Assembly: GCF_009834515.1 (NCBI RefSeq)
Contig: NZ_CP019426.1
Coordinates: 5,029,001 to 5,093,000, forward strand
From: Pseudomonas sp. R84
Lineage (GTDB): Bacteria > Pseudomonadota > Gammaproteobacteria > Pseudomonadales > Pseudomonadaceae
Direction: 5' to 3'
Length of the DNA: 64,000 nucleotides
Numbering within the stretch: the stretch's first letter is position 1; each line of letters opens with the position of its first letter. A model generated the notes under the pieces. That model made no database searches. It was not told the DNA's origin and saw nothing but the letters and a program-made list of their open reading frames with translations. Below are positions 62,963-64,000 of this stretch, one piece after another. The position numbers and the translations under genes were made by a program.

Positions 62963-64000
62963 GTCGCCGCACAATGTGCTGGGTCGCGGCGTTGATCGCC
63001 CTGTTGCTAGGCACGTTGAGCGTTTTCCTCTACGTCAAAGCCAAGCCTTATCAGGAGGAAATCGATCACGGCCCCTCGCCCGCCGCGCAAGCCAATCCTT
63101 ATCTGGCGGCCGAGCTGTTTTTACGTGAGCGCGGTCTCAACGTCAGCCATGCCGAAAGCCTCGCGGTGCTCCCCGATATCGACCCGCGCCGCCACACACT
63201 TCTGCTGTTCAACGACCGCTCACGCATGACCCCGCGTCAGGTCGATCAGGTGTTGAACTGGGCACGCGCCGGCGGGCGACTGGTGTTCGTCGCCGAATCG
63301 CTGTGGGATGAGCAGACGAAACAGAGCAATGACCTTTTGCTCGACCGGGTGCAACTGCATCAATCCCTGAGCAAGGATCTGAAAGACTTACCCGCAGACG
63401 CTGAACCAGAGCGCTTCCCGAAACTGACCAAACTTTATCTGGAAGACGAAGACGCACCGGCCTACGCCGGCTTCGACACCGACTTCCACCTCGAAGACCC
63501 GAAAAATCTGGCGCAAGCCTGGGCCAACAGTGCCAAGGCCACGCACATGATGCAGCTGCCCTACAGCCCGGGCACGATCACCGTGGTCACCGACGCCGAG
63601 TTGTGGAAAAACAAGACCATCAGCCAATACGACAACGCCTGGCTGCTCTGGTACCTGAGCGCCGACACCGACGTCACGTTGATCTACAACACCGAGCACG
63701 ACGGCCTGCTGACCTTGCTCTGGCGCTACTTCCCGCAAGCCATCGTCGCCCTGCTCGCATTGATCGGCCTGTGGCTGTGGCATATCAGTCTGCGTCACGG
63801 TCCGCTTCAGACGCCGGCCCCGAGCGGGCGGCGACAGTTGCAGGAACACCTGCGCGCCAGCGCCGATTTCCTGTTGCGCCACAACGGCCAGCAAGCCCTG
63901 CTGCAAGCCCTGCAACAAGATGTGCTGCGCCGCGCCCGTCGCCGGCACCCTGGCTTTGATCGATTGAACGTTGCCGAACAATGGCTGGCATTGTCGCGCC
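62959..64000 (+). CDS. DUF4350-domain protein, 5' part
   Basis: The frame runs off the window end after 347 codons. It has an N-terminal helix (about 6-26), a Rossmann-like DUF4350 region with HTLLLFNDRSRMTPRQVDQV and ARAGGRLVFVAE, and a second helix (about 255-275). The TTG at 62959 is chosen because GGGAG lies eight bases upstream and it overlaps the previous stop; an ATG at 62974 is the alternative. In similar operons a MoxR ATPase and a DUF58 protein follow. Confidence 0.82.
   Translation, partial: MSRRTMCWVAALIALLLGTLSVFLYVKAKPYQEEIDHGPSPAAQANPYLAAELFLRERGLNVSHAESLAVLPDIDPRRHTLLLFNDRSRMTPRQVDQVLNWARAGGRLVFVAESLWDEQTKQSNDLLLDRVQLHQSLSKDLKDLPADAEPERFPKLTKLYLEDEDAPAYAGFDTDFHLEDPKNLAQAWANSAKATHMMQLPYSPGTITVVTDAELWKNKTISQYDNAWLLWYLSADTDVTLIYNTEHDGLLTLLWRYFPQAIVALLALIGLWLWHISLRHGPLQTPAPSGRRQLQEHLRASADFLLRHNGQQALLQALQQDVLRRARRRHPGFDRLNVAEQWLALSR

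Overview
The window looks like a chromosomal segment of a fluorescent-group Pseudomonas. It is GC-rich. Almost every protein reads as a close relative of a P. aeruginosa PAO1 protein of the same or nearly the same length. Gene order over long stretches matches two separate PAO1 blocks as I remember them (about PA0958-PA0969 and PA4394-PA4405), and three families of short palindromic repeats typical of fluorescent pseudomonads sit between the genes. No prophage, insertion sequence, integron or CRISPR array was seen.

Region 1 (1-8.8 kb): the end of a CoA-transferase gene, an alkA DNA glycosylase overlapping an ArcD-like antiporter gene, and, divergently, the arginine deiminase operon arcD-arcA-arcB-arcC followed by a small DUF5064 gene. 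An ANR/FNR-type site lies at the expected -41.5 position before arcD. Region 2 (9-17.2 kb): a TyrR-type sigma-54 activator (GcsR) and its predicted target operon gcvH-gcvP-sdaA-gcvT, which converts glycine and serine to C1 units, ammonia and pyruvate. An enhancer array of 18-bp sites and a -24/-12 promoter are visible between them. The glyA copy that I recall between gcvP and sdaA in P. aeruginosa is absent.

Region 3 (17.5-34.7 kb) is housekeeping: a cold-shock protein, an RDD membrane protein, nadA, tRNA-Lys, queC-queE, cpoB-pal-tolB-tolA-tolR-tolQ-ybgC, ruvB-ruvA-ruvC, yebC/pmpR, aspS, an FmdB zinc ribbon, a ribbon-helix-helix protein, dps, a membrane-anchored cold-shock-domain protein and slyX. 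Region 4 (34.7-49.4 kb): a HIT protein, an OprD porin behind an unusually long 0.9-kb gap with ArgR-like repeats, mscS, yajQ, panE, an unpaired histidine kinase, a cobalamin adenosyltransferase, a Nudix-ThiE fusion, a glutathione transferase, argJ, secA and a DciA-like (DUF721) protein.

Region 5 (49.5-64 kb): a HerA-like ATPase (YjgR), a PctA-type amino-acid chemoreceptor, a three-gene cassette (glycosyltransferase, DUF2334 deacetylase-like, flippase-like membrane protein), purU, mvaT, sbcB, and a tightly overlapping operon RDD-SpoIIM-DUF4129-DUF4350 that runs off the end. The last two cassettes have no clear function and are the best candidates for an undescribed system. The regulatory DNA of regions 1, 2 and 4 (ANR, GcsR/sigma-54, ArgR) links much of the window to arginine, glycine and serine use.
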